Assembly: GCA_002402175.1 (NCBI GenBank)
Contig: NVVJ01000001.1
Span: 1 to 64,000 of the forward strand
Length of the DNA: 64,000 nt
Direction of reading: 5' to 3'
DNA from: SAR86 cluster bacterium
GTDB lineage: Bacteria; Pseudomonadota; Gammaproteobacteria; Pseudomonadales; Pseudohongiellaceae
This document shows positions 35,904 through 46,411 of the stretch, one piece after another (position 1 is the stretch's first letter; each line of letters begins with the position of its first letter). Below the pieces are notes generated by a model. That model did no database searches. It saw only the letters and a program-made list of their open reading frames with translations, and had not been told where the DNA came from. Both the position numbers and the translations under genes were made by a program.

Positions 35904-36727
35904 AGAATGTAGCGCAGGGCACTCTAAGAAAAATGCGAAGCCGTTTGGATGCGCCCGTTTCTTATCAGATACGTTTGGGTGATAGCGAGCTTGCGCTTAA
36001 TCCTCTGTTAGAAAAAACAATAAAACTACAATTTAACGGAACAATTAACTGTGTTAACTGTGGACGAAAAACGTCTAAGAGCTTTAGCCAGGGGCATTGC
36101 TTTCCCTGTATGCAAAAGCTTGCATCCTGTGACTCATGCATTATTCATCCGGAGAAATGCCATTTTGATCAGGGCACATGTCGCGAGCCCTCATGGGGAG
36201 AGCGCTTTTGCATGCAGGATCACATTGTCTACCTTGCAAATTCTTCAGGGCTAAAAATAGGTATTACCAGGGCCACTCAAGTGCCTACGCGCTGGATAGA
36301 CCAGGGTGCAACTCAGGCATTGGCCATAATCAGGGTTAGGACAAGACTGCAATCAGGCGAAGTAGAAATGATGTTTAAAAAGCATGTGGCGGATAAAACC
36401 AACTGGCGCGACATGTTAAAAGGCGAAGCTAAAATACTCGATATGCCGGCAGAAGCACGTCGACTTTTAGGAGAGTGCGAATCTGATTTAAAAGAGATAG
36501 AAGAAAAATTCGGATTCTTTGCTGTCAGTGTCCTCAACGGTGTTGATACAGTTACTATTAAGTATCCCGTTGTAAGCTACCCTGAAAAAGTAGTCTCGTT
36601 CAATTTTGATAAAACGCCAATTGTTGAGGGAACACTATTGGGTATTAAAGGTCAGTACCTGATTCTTGATACAGGCGTGATTAATTTGCGTCGTTTCTCG
36701 GGCTATGACGTTTCCCTAAGCCACTAA
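35900..36727 (+). CDS. DUF2797 zinc-ribbon protein
   Basis: 275-residue protein of the DUF2797 family. A cysteine cluster (about residues 50-105: CVNCGR, HCFPCM, CDSCI, HPEKCHF, GTCREP, RFCMQDH) suggests bound zinc. It is followed by VYLANSSGLKIGITR, the sort of YxxG...KIGIT pattern seen in GIY-YIG-like folds, and WIDQGATQALAI. Function is unknown; the GIY-YIG resemblance is my reading of the motif. Coupled to the DUF1315 gene, a conserved pairing in gammaproteobacteria as far as I recall. Confidence 0.82.
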   Translation: MKNVAQGTLRKMRSRLDAPVSYQIRLGDSELALNPLLEKTIKLQFNGTINCVNCGRKTSKSFSQGHCFPCMQKLASCDSCIIHPEKCHFDQGTCREPSWGERFCMQDHIVYLANSSGLKIGITRATQVPTRWIDQGATQALAIIRVRTRLQSGEVEMMFKKHVADKTNWRDMLKGEAKILDMPAEARRLLGECESDLKEIEEKFGFFAVSVLNGVDTVTIKYPVVSYPEKVVSFNFDKTPIVEGTLLGIKGQYLILDTGVINLRRFSGYDVSLSH

Positions 36728-36734
36728 TATTCTA

Positions 36735-36759
36735 ATACCGACAGCGCCGCTGTCACGGT
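36735..36759. repeat. Hairpin upstream of pepN
   Basis: A perfect 7-bp stem (GACAGCG, 36740-36746, with CGCTGTC, 36748-36754, single-base loop), extended by TACCG and CGGTA on the two sides with a two-base bulge. It sits between DUF2797 and pepN and could end the upstream transcript or be an operator; no T run follows. Confidence 0.5.
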
Positions 36760-36803
36760 ACCCACTAACTTTTGCTATTTACGAATAACAGGCTCCTCAA
36801 ATT

Positions 36804-39506
36804 ATGAAAAACGCGTCAGCCAGGACAACCTATTTAAAAGATTACAGGCAACCTGATTACAACATTGTCACTACCGATTTAGATTTTGATTTGTACGAAG
36901 ATCACGCGATAGTGCGTTCACGACTTGTTTTCAAAAGAAATACACAAGATGTAGATGCGGATAAAAATAGCCTGGTTCTGCATGGGCAAATGTTGAAGTT
37001 GCTGAAACTGTCTATCGATGACGTAGAGCTCGAAGAGGGACAATACATACTGGATGACGAAAGCTTAACTATACCGTCACTGTCTACGCTTCTTAGCGGA
37101 GCTGCTGATGAATTTAATTTTGAATGCCATACCCGTATAGAACCGCAAAATAATACGGCATTGGAAGGCTTGTATAAGTCAAAGAAAATGTTTTGCACGC
37201 AGTGTGAGGCCGAAGGGTTCAGGAGGATTACCTATTACCTGGACAGACCTGATGTTATGTCGAAGTTTACGACTACTATTACGGCTAATCGCGAAAAATA
37301 TCCGGTATTACTATCCAATGGAAATAAAATTTCCAGCGGCACAGTCGAGAATGACTCCCAAAGGCATTGGGTAAGCTGGGAAGACCCATTCATGAAGCCA
37401 AGTTATTTATTCGCCTTAGTCGCGGGTGATCTGGTTAGTCTGAATGATAGCTTTACTACCTGTAGTGGTCGGGATATTGATCTACAAATATTTGTTGAAG
37501 AAAAAGACATAGATAAATGTGATCACGCGATGCTGTCCCTAAAAAAATCTATGCAGTGGGATGAAGAGGTGTTTGGCAGAGAATACGATCTCGACATATT
37601 CATGATTGTGGCTGTAGATGATTTCAATATGGGTGCCATGGAAAACAAAGGCCTCAACGTTTTTAACACTTCTTGCGTGCTTGCCAATCCTAAAACAACT
37701 ACAGATTTGTTTTTTCAAAGAGTTGAAGCTGTTGTGGCTCACGAGTATTTTCACAATTGGTCGGGGAACCGAGTTACCTGTAGAGACTGGTTTCAGTTAA
37801 GCCTGAAAGAAGGGTTTACGGTATTCCGTGATTCGGAATTCTCGGCAGATATGGGGTCGCGCACTGTAAAGCGCATAGACGATGTGGCGTTTTTACAAAC
37901 CGTGCAGTTCGCAGAGGATGGTGGGCCTATGGCTCATTCTGTGCGGCCTGACTCTTATATGGAAATTTCAAATTTCTATACAGTGACAATATACGAAAAG
38001 GGTGCCGAGGTGGTGAGAATGATTCACCTGATTCTTGGCGCTGAAAAATTCCGTGCGGGTAGCGATTTGTATTTTAAGCGCCATGATGGACAGGCTGTAA
38101 CCACTGAGGAATTTGTTAAAGCAATGGAAGATGCCAGCGGTGTCGATCTTAAGCAATTTCGGAACTGGTATAGCCAGGCGGGCACTCCAGCATTGAGTGT
38201 TGCGGGTAATTATAACGAAAAGACAAAGCAATACACTTTGAGCGTTGAACAAAGTTGCCCAGACACACCAGGCCAATCCAACAAACTGCCATTTCATATT
38301 CCGCTGCGTATTGGACTAATGGATGCGCAGGGGCGCGAAATGCCTTTGAATCTCAGTGACGATACTGTCGAACAGGGAGCAACGGATAGAGTCTTGGCCG
38401 TTACCGAGCAAAAGCAACAATTTGTGTTTGAGAAAATTGAGCAAGAGCCTATTCCTTCCTTGCTGCGTGGTTTTAGCGCGCCGGTACGACTAAACTACGA
38501 TTATTCGCGTGAGAATCTATTATTCCTCATGACGCATGACAGCGATGGTTTTAATCGTTGGAACGCGTCTCAGTTATTGGCTATAGATATTATTGCCGAA
38601 CTTCAACAGCACAAAATTCAAGGCAAAGAGTTGGCTGTCCCTCAAAGTCTGATCGATGCTTATTCGGGTGTCTTGAATTCCGTGTTAGATGATAAAGAGT
38701 TAGATAAGGCTATGGTCGCTCAGCTCTTGAGTCTGCCGACATTGGGCTTTCTTATTGAAAGATCAACGGTTGCCGATGTGGAGGGTATTCATGAAGTGAG
38801 AGAGTTTCTTGCCGATGGATTAGCACGAAACCTTTCGGACCTGTTTAAGAAAGTCTATGAAGACAATTGCAGTGATATGCAGTTTAGTGCAGATGCAAAC
38901 TCGGTAGCCAGAAGGGCGCTGAAGAACCTTGCTTTGTCCTACTTGCTTAGAACCGAGGATGAACAGGCCTTACAAAAATGTCAGCTTCAGTTTGAGCAAG
39001 CCTCGAATATGACAGACCAACTTGCGGCTCTTAGGTGTCTGGTGAATTGTAAAGCTGAATCGGCAACAGCCCTAAAGCAAGAAGCTCTTTCTCTGTTTTA
39101 TCAACAGTGGAAACATGAACCTCTGGTGGTTGATCAATGGTTTGTGGTTCAGTCGGTTTGTCAGTTGCCAGATGGCTTGTCACGGGTAAAAGCTTTGTTG
39201 GAGCATGAAAATTTTGAAATAAGAAATCCAAATAAGGTGCGTTCTGTTATAGGTGCGTTCTGTGGTCAGAATCATATTGGGTTTCATTGCGCCTCTGGCA
39301 GTGGTTATGAGTTTTTAGCGGATCAGGTATTGCTGTTAGACAAACTTAATCCTCAAATCGCCTCGCGTCTTTTAACGCCTCTAACGCGTTGGAAGAAATT
39401 TGACTCTAAGCGACAGGCGCTTATGCAGGTTCAACTGCAACGTATCAAGGCCGAGGAAAATTTGTCAAAGGATGTATTTGAAATTGTAGAGAAGAGTACG
39501 GTGTAG
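36804..39506 (+). CDS. pepN: Aminopeptidase N (M1 family)
   Basis: Broad-specificity cytoplasmic zinc aminopeptidase. GAMENKGLNVFN (exopeptidase GxMEN) is followed by the zinc site HEYFHNWSGNRVTCRDWFQLS and its third ligand in SLKEGFTVFRD. The long C-terminal helical part (about residues 545-900) matches PepN of gammaproteobacteria. 900 residues, family length (E. coli 870). Standalone transcription unit, convergent with acnB. Confidence 0.96.
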   Translation: MKNASARTTYLKDYRQPDYNIVTTDLDFDLYEDHAIVRSRLVFKRNTQDVDADKNSLVLHGQMLKLLKLSIDDVELEEGQYILDDESLTIPSLSTLLSGAADEFNFECHTRIEPQNNTALEGLYKSKKMFCTQCEAEGFRRITYYLDRPDVMSKFTTTITANREKYPVLLSNGNKISSGTVENDSQRHWVSWEDPFMKPSYLFALVAGDLVSLNDSFTTCSGRDIDLQIFVEEKDIDKCDHAMLSLKKSMQWDEEVFGREYDLDIFMIVAVDDFNMGAMENKGLNVFNTSCVLANPKTTTDLFFQRVEAVVAHEYFHNWSGNRVTCRDWFQLSLKEGFTVFRDSEFSADMGSRTVKRIDDVAFLQTVQFAEDGGPMAHSVRPDSYMEISNFYTVTIYEKGAEVVRMIHLILGAEKFRAGSDLYFKRHDGQAVTTEEFVKAMEDASGVDLKQFRNWYSQAGTPALSVAGNYNEKTKQYTLSVEQSCPDTPGQSNKLPFHIPLRIGLMDAQGREMPLNLSDDTVEQGATDRVLAVTEQKQQFVFEKIEQEPIPSLLRGFSAPVRLNYDYSRENLLFLMTHDSDGFNRWNASQLLAIDIIAELQQHKIQGKELAVPQSLIDAYSGVLNSVLDDKELDKAMVAQLLSLPTLGFLIERSTVADVEGIHEVREFLADGLARNLSDLFKKVYEDNCSDMQFSADANSVARRALKNLALSYLLRTEDEQALQKCQLQFEQASNMTDQLAALRCLVNCKAESATALKQEALSLFYQQWKHEPLVVDQWFVVQSVCQLPDGLSRVKALLEHENFEIRNPNKVRSVIGAFCGQNHIGFHCASGSGYEFLADQVLLLDKLNPQIASRLLTPLTRWKKFDSKRQALMQVQLQRIKAEENLSKDVFEIVEKSTV

Positions 39507-39567
39507 AATCGAAAAAACGGAGTATCTGGAATTAAGCTAATTCCGATGTAAAAGTTCACTATGTAAA

Positions 39568-39605
39568 GGTTTATAAGGAGCGAATTAATTCGCTCCTTAT
39601 AAACC
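39568..39605. terminator. Perfect 38-bp palindrome between pepN and acnB
   Basis: The arms are 19 bp each with no unpaired bases: 39568-39586 pairs fully with 39587-39605, from GGTTTATAAGG to its complement, centred on AATT. It lies between the convergent stops of pepN and acnB (39506 and 39615). Most likely a shared transcription terminator or mRNA-stabilising hairpin; there is no following T tract. Confidence 0.7.
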
Positions 39606-39614
39606 AGCTAGACT

Positions 39615-42215
39615 TTATGCTGGATCCAGCACCTGCACATCTGTTAGTGGAATATTTTTTGCTCGCTCGGCCGCTTCCATAAATTCCGAGATCTCATTGA
39701 AATTAAGATAGCGGTAAATATTTTCCGACATGGTATCAATGTTGCCCATATAGCTCATGTATTCATCCATGGTTGGTATTTTACCAATGGCTGCACACAC
39801 AGCAGCTAACTCCGATGAGGCTAAGTAGACATTCGCGCCCTGGCCTAATCGGTTAGGGAAGTTACGAGTCGAGGTTGAAACAACTGTTGAATTGGGTGCA
39901 ACCCTTGCCTGGTTGCCCATGCAAAGAGAGCAACCTGGCATTTCTGTGCGTGCCCCAGCTACGCCGAATATGTTGTAGATGCCTTCTTCTATTAACTGGT
40001 GTTCATCCATTTTAGTTGGAGGGGCAATCCATAGCTTAGTTGGTAATCCGCCTTCAACCTGCTTAAGCACTTCACTGGCAGCACGAAAGTGTCCGATATT
40101 AGTCATGCACGAGCCAATAAACACTTCGTCTATTTCAGTTCCCTGTACGTCGGAAAGTGTTTTAACATCGTCCGGGTCGTTAGGGCAGGCCAGTAACGGC
40201 TCTTTGATTTGATTGAGGTCGATGTCGATTATTTTGTAATATTCGGCATCAGCATCGGGCTCCAATAGTTCTGGGTTTTCTAGCCATGCTTCCATAGCCT
40301 GAGTGCGTCGTTCTAGAGTTCGAGCGTCTTGATAACCGTTATCGATCATCCAGCGCAGCAAAGTAATGTTGGATTTGAAGTATTCGATAATAGGTTCTTT
40401 ATTTAATCTGATACTACAGCCGCCCGCGGAGCGCTCTGCGGAGGCATCAGAAATTTCAAATGCCTGTTCCACTTTTAAATCTGGTAGCCCTTCAATTTCG
40501 AGAATGCGTCCAGAGAAAATATTCTTTTTACCCTTTTTCACTAACGTTAAGTCGCCGGATTGTAGTGCTGTATATGGGATTGCGTTAACCAGATCGCGTA
40601 AGGTAATTCCTGGTTGCATTTCTCCGCTGAAACGAACCAATATTGATTCAGGCATGTCTAAAGGCATTACCCCTGTAGCGGCGGCAAAAGCAACAAGGCC
40701 AGAGCCGGCGGGAAAGGAAATGCCCATAGGGAAACGTGTATGTGAGTCACCGCCAGTACCAACGGTGTCGGGCAGTAACATGCGATTAAGCCAGGAGTGG
40801 ATAATGCCATCACCGGCACGCAGCGAAACACCGCCTCGAGTTTGAATAAAGTCAGGCAGGGTGTGCTGAGTCTCTATATCAATAGGCTTTGGGTAGGCGG
40901 CGGTATGGCAAAAGGATTGCATAACCAGGTCAGCGGAAAAACCCAGGCAGGCTAAGTCCTTTAGTTCGTCGCGAGTCATGGGGCCAGTGGTGTCCTGGCT
41001 GCCAACGGTGGTCATTTTAGGTTCGCAGTAGCTGCCGGGCCTTATGCCTTTAACACCACAGGCTTTGCCGACAATTTTTTGTGCAAGGGTAAATCCTTTG
41101 TCAGACTCCTGAGCAGTGGCTGGTAAGCGAAAAGTTGTTGATGCCTCTAGTCCAAGCTCTTCTCTGGCTCGTTGAGTCAGTCCACGTCCAATAATAAGGG
41201 GTATCCTGCCGCCAGCGCGAACTTCATCCATTAGCACGTCTGTCTTCAGTTCAAACTCGGCGAGCACTTCGCCACTTTCGTGATTAGTAATTTTTCCGTT
41301 GTAAACATCTATATCAATAATGTCTCCAGTGTTTAAACTTTCAACATCGCATTCTATTGGCAGGGCGCCGGCATCTTCCATAGTGTTATAGAAGATTGGT
41401 GCAATGCTCGCGCCGATACAGATGCCGCCATCACGCTTGTTGGGAATATGGGGCATATCATCGCCGATATACCAAAGCACAGAATTAGTAGCAGATTTTC
41501 TTGATGAGCCAGTTCCCATAACATCACCCACCAGGGCAACCGGGTAACCAGTTTTTTCTAGCTCATTTATCTGATCTTCGGCATTCGTTACGCCATCGCG
41601 CGGGTTTTTGTACATTGCTTTCGCGTGTAAAGGTATATCCGGTCGAGACCAGGCGTCTTGCGCTGGCGACAAGTCATCGGTGTTGGTTTCTCCGGGCACT
41701 TTAAAGACGGCGGCGGTAATTATTTTGGGGATTTCGGTTTTAGCGGTAAACCAGTCGGCGTCGGCCCATGACTGAAGAACCAGTTTAGCTTGTGTATTAC
41801 CATCTTTCGCCTTCTCGGCAACGTCATGAAAGGCGTCGAACATTAGTAATGTATGGCACAGCTCTTTTGCGGCGGCGGCATCCAGCTCTTTGTCATCGAG
41901 TAGTTCTACTAAAGTAGAGATGTTATACCCACCCAACATGGTGCCAAGCAGTTCAACGGCCTGTAGTTTATTGATTAGTGGGGAGGTGGCCTCACCCTTA
42001 GCCACAGCGGATAGAAATCCGGCTTTTACATAAGCCGCTTCATCTACACCGGCAGGAACACGGTTGGAGATCAGGTCTAAAATAAAGTCTTCTTCACCTG
42101 CAGGGGGTGATTTAAGTAATTCAATCAGGCCAGCGACCTGGTCCGCTGATAAAGGCTTGGGAACGATGCCCTGTTCGGCTCGCTCTGCAACATGTTCTCT
42201 ATAGGCTACTAACAC
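39615..42215 (-). CDS. acnB: Aconitate hydratase B
   Basis: Bifunctional aconitase/2-methylisocitrate dehydratase of the tricarboxylic acid cycle. 866 residues, E. coli AcnB length. The N-terminal HEAT-like domain is close to the E. coli sequence ([35 protein letters not shown]). The swivelling domain shows [24 protein letters not shown]; cluster cysteines lie in [13 protein letters not shown] and [13 protein letters not shown]. The start is GTG at 42215 with GAGGAAA upstream. Confidence 0.97.
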   Translation of the reverse strand: MLVAYREHVAERAEQGIVPKPLSADQVAGLIELLKSPPAGEEDFILDLISNRVPAGVDEAAYVKAGFLSAVAKGEATSPLINKLQAVELLGTMLGGYNISTLVELLDDKELDAAAAKELCHTLLMFDAFHDVAEKAKDGNTQAKLVLQSWADADWFTAKTEIPKIITAAVFKVPGETNTDDLSPAQDAWSRPDIPLHAKAMYKNPRDGVTNAEDQINELEKTGYPVALVGDVMGTGSSRKSATNSVLWYIGDDMPHIPNKRDGGICIGASIAPIFYNTMEDAGALPIECDVESLNTGDIIDIDVYNGKITNHESGEVLAEFELKTDVLMDEVRAGGRIPLIIGRGLTQRAREELGLEASTTFRLPATAQESDKGFTLAQKIVGKACGVKGIRPGSYCEPKMTTVGSQDTTGPMTRDELKDLACLGFSADLVMQSFCHTAAYPKPIDIETQHTLPDFIQTRGGVSLRAGDGIIHSWLNRMLLPDTVGTGGDSHTRFPMGISFPAGSGLVAFAAATGVMPLDMPESILVRFSGEMQPGITLRDLVNAIPYTALQSGDLTLVKKGKKNIFSGRILEIEGLPDLKVEQAFEISDASAERSAGGCSIRLNKEPIIEYFKSNITLLRWMIDNGYQDARTLERRTQAMEAWLENPELLEPDADAEYYKIIDIDLNQIKEPLLACPNDPDDVKTLSDVQGTEIDEVFIGSCMTNIGHFRAASEVLKQVEGGLPTKLWIAPPTKMDEHQLIEEGIYNIFGVAGARTEMPGCSLCMGNQARVAPNSTVVSTSTRNFPNRLGQGANVYLASSELAAVCAAIGKIPTMDEYMSYMGNIDTMSENIYRYLNFNEISEFMEAAERAKNIPLTDVQVLDPA

Positions 42216-42579
42216 AGTAATTTCCTCATTGATTCATTGCTGAAAAGTGAACCGAATTGGACAATGCCTGAGAGGCTGTCTACGAGTTGTATTTGAGTCA
42301 CTTAACAGGGGTCATTTTACAAATGGAATGATGCGCATGCTGTCTGAATAAGTGTCAATCGACGTAAATCAAAATTGAGACAGATGCTTAAAACGTGCGC
42401 GTATTGTACTGTAATTCAACATAAAAATCCAGTTGTCGTGGTCTGTGCCCTGGCTGCATGTCGTATAAAAGAGATGTTCAGAAGGCTTAACCTTGAGCAA
42501 GTTGAAACTAAAATTATTAAAGCTTATCGCCTAGATTTCGACTAAACCCTTGTCGTTAATGTTGATACAATAAAGATCT
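42216..42579. other. Divergent intergenic region, acnB / DUF1289 gene
   Basis: 364 bases without a gene I can support. On the minus strand a perfect TTGACA (TGTCAA at 42353-42358) is not followed by a convincing -10, so the acnB promoter is uncertain. TATAAA at about 42463 and TACAAT near 42566 on the plus strand are possible -10 elements. No RNA structure stood out. Confidence 0.4.
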
Positions 42580-43059
42580 ATGATCCCTGTAAAAACACCA
42601 TGTCTTGGAATTTGTTCAACTACTTCGTTAGGTGATGCGGTATGCCGTGGATGTAAACGCTACTCTTTCGAAGTTATTAGCTGGAATAGCTACGACGCGG
42701 CGGCCAAATCGGCTGTGCTAAAACGCATTGAAATACTTAATACTCAAATTCTCGAGAATAAGCTTAGAATTTTTTCACGGGCAAACTTAAAGAGCGGATT
42801 AACACGATTCCAGATACCCTTTGACGAGAGCTTGTCTCCATTTTGCTGGTTACATAATTTGCTTAAGAAGGGGCATCAACGCATAGAAAGGCTGGAGGAA
42901 TATGGTGTGCATGCTTTGCCAGAGTTTGCGGATTTGTCTTTGCATGAACTTATTGAATTGATTGACCGGGAAATACTGGTGCTATGCGAAGCGCATCATG
43001 CCCGATACTTTGCGCAGAACAGAGAATGTATAGACGAAAAATTTGAGAATGCTGGTTGA
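42580..43059 (+). CDS. DUF1289 domain protein with C-terminal extension
   Basis: The N terminus has the DUF1289 pattern TPCLGICSTTSLGDAVCRGCKRYSFEVISW, with cysteines spaced for a metal site (Cys at about 9, 13, 22, 25). The remaining hundred residues (through HARYFAQNRECIDEKFE) are mostly helical and carry no motif I know. At 159 residues it is longer than the 60-100 typical of the family. Function unknown. Convergent with lpxH, with 12 bases between the stops. Confidence 0.75.
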   Translation: MIPVKTPCLGICSTTSLGDAVCRGCKRYSFEVISWNSYDAAAKSAVLKRIEILNTQILENKLRIFSRANLKSGLTRFQIPFDESLSPFCWLHNLLKKGHQRIERLEEYGVHALPEFADLSLHELIELIDREILVLCEAHHARYFAQNRECIDEKFENAG

Positions 43060-43071
43060 ACTCTGAGTTCT

Positions 43072-43827
43072 TTATTCTTCGAGTGTGAATGGAAAATTTT
43101 CCAGTTTGATGCCTTCAGCAGTAACCTCGACATACCAGCCGCGTTGATCCCAGTCACCTAAAACGACACGTCGGGCCTTGCTAGTACTTCCTGTAGATAG
43201 CTTTAGAGCGAAATCATGAACTGCGGGCCTGTGAGTGTGCCCATGAATCATGGTGACTTTTTCAGCTTTGATAAGTAGGTTTTCCACTTCTGACTGATTC
43301 ACATCCATTATTGAATTATCTTTAGTGGAGGTTGCCATGCGGCTGCGTTCTCTGGCCTTTTGTGCAAAAGCACGGCGTTTATCAAGACTCTGGGCGAGAA
43401 ACTCCTGCTGCCAGGATTCTTGCCGTACCATATTGCGAAATTCAATGTAGTCAGTGTCGTCGCTACAAAGACTATCTCCGTGTAATAGCAAAACCGGGCC
43501 ATAGTCGGTTTCAATTTCGGTGGGGTCGCTGATAAGTGAGGCGCCGCACTGCTTGGCGTAATCTGCACCCAATAAGAAGTCTCTATTCCCGTGCATTAGT
43601 TGAATGCTGGAGCCAGCTGAACTGAACTCCAGGAGAGCGGCGGCGACAATATTTGCCAGCTCGGATTGCTCATCATCACCAATCCAGACTTCAAATAAAT
43701 CACCAAGGATATACAGAGCACTACATTGAGCTTTATTGCTGGTTAGAAAAGCAAGTAATGCCTGAGTGATATCCGGGCGAGAATCCTCTAAATGGAGATC
43801 TGAGATGAGCAGGATTGAAGAAGACAC
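43072..43827 (-). CDS. lpxH: UDP-2,3-diacylglucosamine diphosphatase LpxH
   Basis: Lipid A synthesis enzyme of the calcineurin-like phosphoesterase fold, hydrolysing UDP-diacylglucosamine to lipid X. Metal-site motifs: LISDLHLEDSRP, YILGDLFEVWIGDD, HGNRDFLLG, LLHGDSLCSDD and HGHTHRPAVH. The start is a GTG that shares its first base with the ppiB stop, so translation is coupled. 251 residues, family length. E. coli also has ppiB and lpxH next to each other. Confidence 0.93.
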   Translation of the reverse strand: MSSSILLISDLHLEDSRPDITQALLAFLTSNKAQCSALYILGDLFEVWIGDDEQSELANIVAAALLEFSSAGSSIQLMHGNRDFLLGADYAKQCGASLISDPTEIETDYGPVLLLHGDSLCSDDTDYIEFRNMVRQESWQQEFLAQSLDKRRAFAQKARERSRMATSTKDNSIMDVNQSEVENLLIKAEKVTMIHGHTHRPAVHDFALKLSTGSTSKARRVVLGDWDQRGWYVEVTAEGIKLENFPFTLEE

Positions 43828-44327
43828 TAGTCTTCTTCAATGATTTCAGTAGATTCTATAACTACTTCAGTTACCGGTACGTCTTGATGTCCACCAATTG
43901 ATGCTGTATCGCAACCCTTGATTTTATTGACCACATCCATGCCGTCAGTGACGCGAGCGAATACGGCATAACCCCAGCCCTGATCACTTTTGTCACGATG
44001 GTTTAGAAAGTGATTGTCGCCGACATTGATGAAAAACTGGGAACTGGCGGAGTGGGGGGCAGAAGTTCGCGCCATAGCCAGTGTGCCAATCAAGTTAGAA
44101 AGACCGTTATCGGCTTCATTCTCGATATTGTCGCGGCTCTCTTTCTGTTTCATGCCTGTTTCGAAACCACCACCCTGAACCATAAAGTCATCAATGATTC
44201 GGTGGAAAATTGTGCCGTCGTAATATCCGTCTTTGGCGTATTGCAGGAAATTGGCAGCCGATTTTGGTGCTTTCTCAAAATCCAGCTCAATGCTAATTGG
44301 CCCGTAATTGGTTTTTAAAACAATCAT
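43827..44327 (-). CDS. ppiB: Peptidyl-prolyl cis-trans isomerase B (cyclophilin)
   Basis: Cytoplasmic cyclophilin. [16 protein letters not shown] at the N terminus, then the active-site run [17 protein letters not shown] and [18 protein letters not shown]. The ATG at 44327 has AAGGTAG at good spacing; an in-frame start seven codons upstream lacks this. About 166 residues, the family length. First gene of the minus-strand ppiB-lpxH unit. Confidence 0.95.
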   Translation of the reverse strand: MIVLKTNYGPISIELDFEKAPKSAANFLQYAKDGYYDGTIFHRIIDDFMVQGGGFETGMKQKESRDNIENEADNGLSNLIGTLAMARTSAPHSASSQFFINVGDNHFLNHRDKSDQGWGYAVFARVTDGMDVVNKIKGCDTASIGGHQDVPVTEVVIESTEIIEED

Positions 44328-44609
44328 GTTTACTACCTTGTAATTCAAAAAAACTTAAAATGCATGGCACTGCTTCTAAAAATGCCAGAGTGTAATGCTA
44401 TCTGGTATTTTACGCCTCTACCAAGGATTACTCCTTAAATGGCAATATATATACCCAGGGTAAAGATTATCAGAAATTAAGAGATTTAATCTTCTAAAGT
44501 TGCATTTATGGAGAAACTTTTCTTATGGGATTGAGTGTGAACCGTTATAATAAAGTTTTTGCAGCTAATGCAAAAGACCGATAAATTCTAAGAAAGAAGA
44601 TACTTCCCA
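44328..44609. other. Divergent intergenic region, ppiB / glnS
   Basis: 282 bases without a gene. A perfect TATAAT at 44546-44551 (in ACCGTTATAATAAAG) is a likely -10 for glnS, about 59 bases before its ATG; the matching -35 is weak. A ppiB promoter is not clear. Confidence 0.4.
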
Positions 44610-46358
44610 ATGAATGACTCCCATGCCGGCTCTAAAGACGGTAAAGATTCTTCCGGCAATACAATTACGTCAAATTTTATCAGGCACAAAGTTGCCCAGG
44701 ATTTGGCTGATAATAAACACGATGGACGTGTACACACGCGCTTCCCGCCGGAACCCAATGGCTATTTACACATAGGCCACGCAAAATCCATTTGCCTTAA
44801 CTTTACCGTAGCGGCCGAGAATGGGGGGCTATGCAATCTACGTTTTGATGACACAAACCCGGCCAAGGAAAGTCAGGAATATGTCGAAGGAATTAAAAAT
44901 AATATTCAGTGGTTGGGGTTTAGCTGGAATGGCGAGGTGCGTTACTCCTCCAGTTATTTTTCCAGCTTATACGATTTTGCCGTGCAACTTATTGAAGGCG
45001 GCAAGGCCTATGTTTGTGATTTGAGCGCAGATCAGGCCAGAGAGTACCGAGGTTCATTAACCGAGCCGGGCAAAAATAGCCCTAACCGTGAGCGGACTAA
45101 AGAGGAAAATCTTGATTTGCTTGGGCGTATGCGAGCAGGAGAATTTGAAGACGGTCATTGCAGCCTGCGCGCCAAAATTGATATGGCGTCGCCTAATATG
45201 AATATGCGCGATCCTGTTTTGTATCGAATTCGCCACGTAGAGCATCACCAGACTGGTAGGCAGTGGTGTATATATCCCACCTACGACTACACTCATTGTA
45301 TTTCGGATGCTATCGAGGGCATAACACACTCTCTATGTACCCTGGAGTTTGAAGATCACCGGCCGCTGTATGACTGGATACTCCATGCTCTTGAGTTGAA
45401 TTCTTTGCGCGCAGTTAGTGACCTTGCAGATTCTGAGGCAACTTATGTACTGCCAGAACAAACCGAATTTGCCAAACTAAAGCTTAACTACACCATGATG
45501 GGTAAGCGAAAGTTGCTTGAGATGGTAGAAACCAATGTGGTTGATGGCTGGGATGATCCTCGTATGCCTACGCTAGCGGGAATGCGACGAAGAGGCTTCA
45601 CTCCAGCTTCTATTCGAAATTTCTGCGAGAGCGTAGGGGTTACACGCAGCGAAAGCGTTGTTGATTTAGGCATGTTGGAACATGCGATTCGTGATGATCT
45701 GGATAAGAGCGCTCCAAGGACTATGTGTGTATTGAATCCATTGAAAGTTGTAATCACAAATTTGGACGAAGGGCATGTCGAACATATCAGCATGGCTAAC
45801 CACCCCAAAGATGAATCAATGGGGCGCAGAGATGTGCCGCTTACTAAAGAAATATTTATTGATAGAGCGGACTTCGAAGAAGAACCCCCAACTGGTTTCA
45901 AGCGCCTAACCGGTGGCGGTGAAGTTAGACTGCGCGGCGCTTATGTCATCAAGTGCGATAAAATAGTAAAAGATGAGCAGGGGAATATTAGTGAATTGCA
46001 CTGCTCTGCTGATAAAGACACGCTTGGCAAGAAGCCGCAGGGCCGAAAAGTTAAAGGAGTGGTTCACTGGGTGTCAGTGCCAGAAGGTGTGCCGGTTACA
46101 GTTCGCTTATACGATCGTTTGTTTAATGTAGAAAACCCGGAGAGTAAGGACATCGAAGACTATCGTCAGTGTTTGAATCCTGATTCGTTAATCGTGCTTG
46201 AAAATTGTGTACTGGAACCGTCGGCGGCAAATACCGATGCTTCACTGAATTTTCAGTTTGAACGTGAAGGCTATTTCTGCCGCGATGAAATTGACTCATC
46301 GAATGACAAGCTGGTATTTAACAGAACAATCACGCTTAGAGACTCATGGTCTAGCTGA
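44610..46358 (+). CDS. glnS: Glutaminyl-tRNA synthetase
   Basis: Class I synthetase charging tRNA-Gln. The HIGH-type motif is [16 protein letters not shown] (about residue 45), with [10 protein letters not shown] and [18 protein letters not shown] typical of GlnS/GltX. The second signature is [13 protein letters not shown], where MSKRKL would be usual. The C-terminal beta-barrel anticodon domains follow. 582 residues, slightly longer than E. coli (554). Followed 53 bases later by cysS. Confidence 0.95.
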   Translation: MNDSHAGSKDGKDSSGNTITSNFIRHKVAQDLADNKHDGRVHTRFPPEPNGYLHIGHAKSICLNFTVAAENGGLCNLRFDDTNPAKESQEYVEGIKNNIQWLGFSWNGEVRYSSSYFSSLYDFAVQLIEGGKAYVCDLSADQAREYRGSLTEPGKNSPNRERTKEENLDLLGRMRAGEFEDGHCSLRAKIDMASPNMNMRDPVLYRIRHVEHHQTGRQWCIYPTYDYTHCISDAIEGITHSLCTLEFEDHRPLYDWILHALELNSLRAVSDLADSEATYVLPEQTEFAKLKLNYTMMGKRKLLEMVETNVVDGWDDPRMPTLAGMRRRGFTPASIRNFCESVGVTRSESVVDLGMLEHAIRDDLDKSAPRTMCVLNPLKVVITNLDEGHVEHISMANHPKDESMGRRDVPLTKEIFIDRADFEEEPPTGFKRLTGGGEVRLRGAYVIKCDKIVKDEQGNISELHCSADKDTLGKKPQGRKVKGVVHWVSVPEGVPVTVRLYDRLFNVENPESKDIEDYRQCLNPDSLIVLENCVLEPSAANTDASLNFQFEREGYFCRDEIDSSNDKLVFNRTITLRDSWSS

Positions 46359-46411
46359 TAGATAACCAATAGATAAAAGCTAGATAACAACGGGAAAATT
46401 AGAGACAAACA

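Noticed and set aside
40366-40845. 159-codon plus-strand frame inside acnB
   Set aside because: Antisense to a clearly coding, highly conserved gene; product has no family features.
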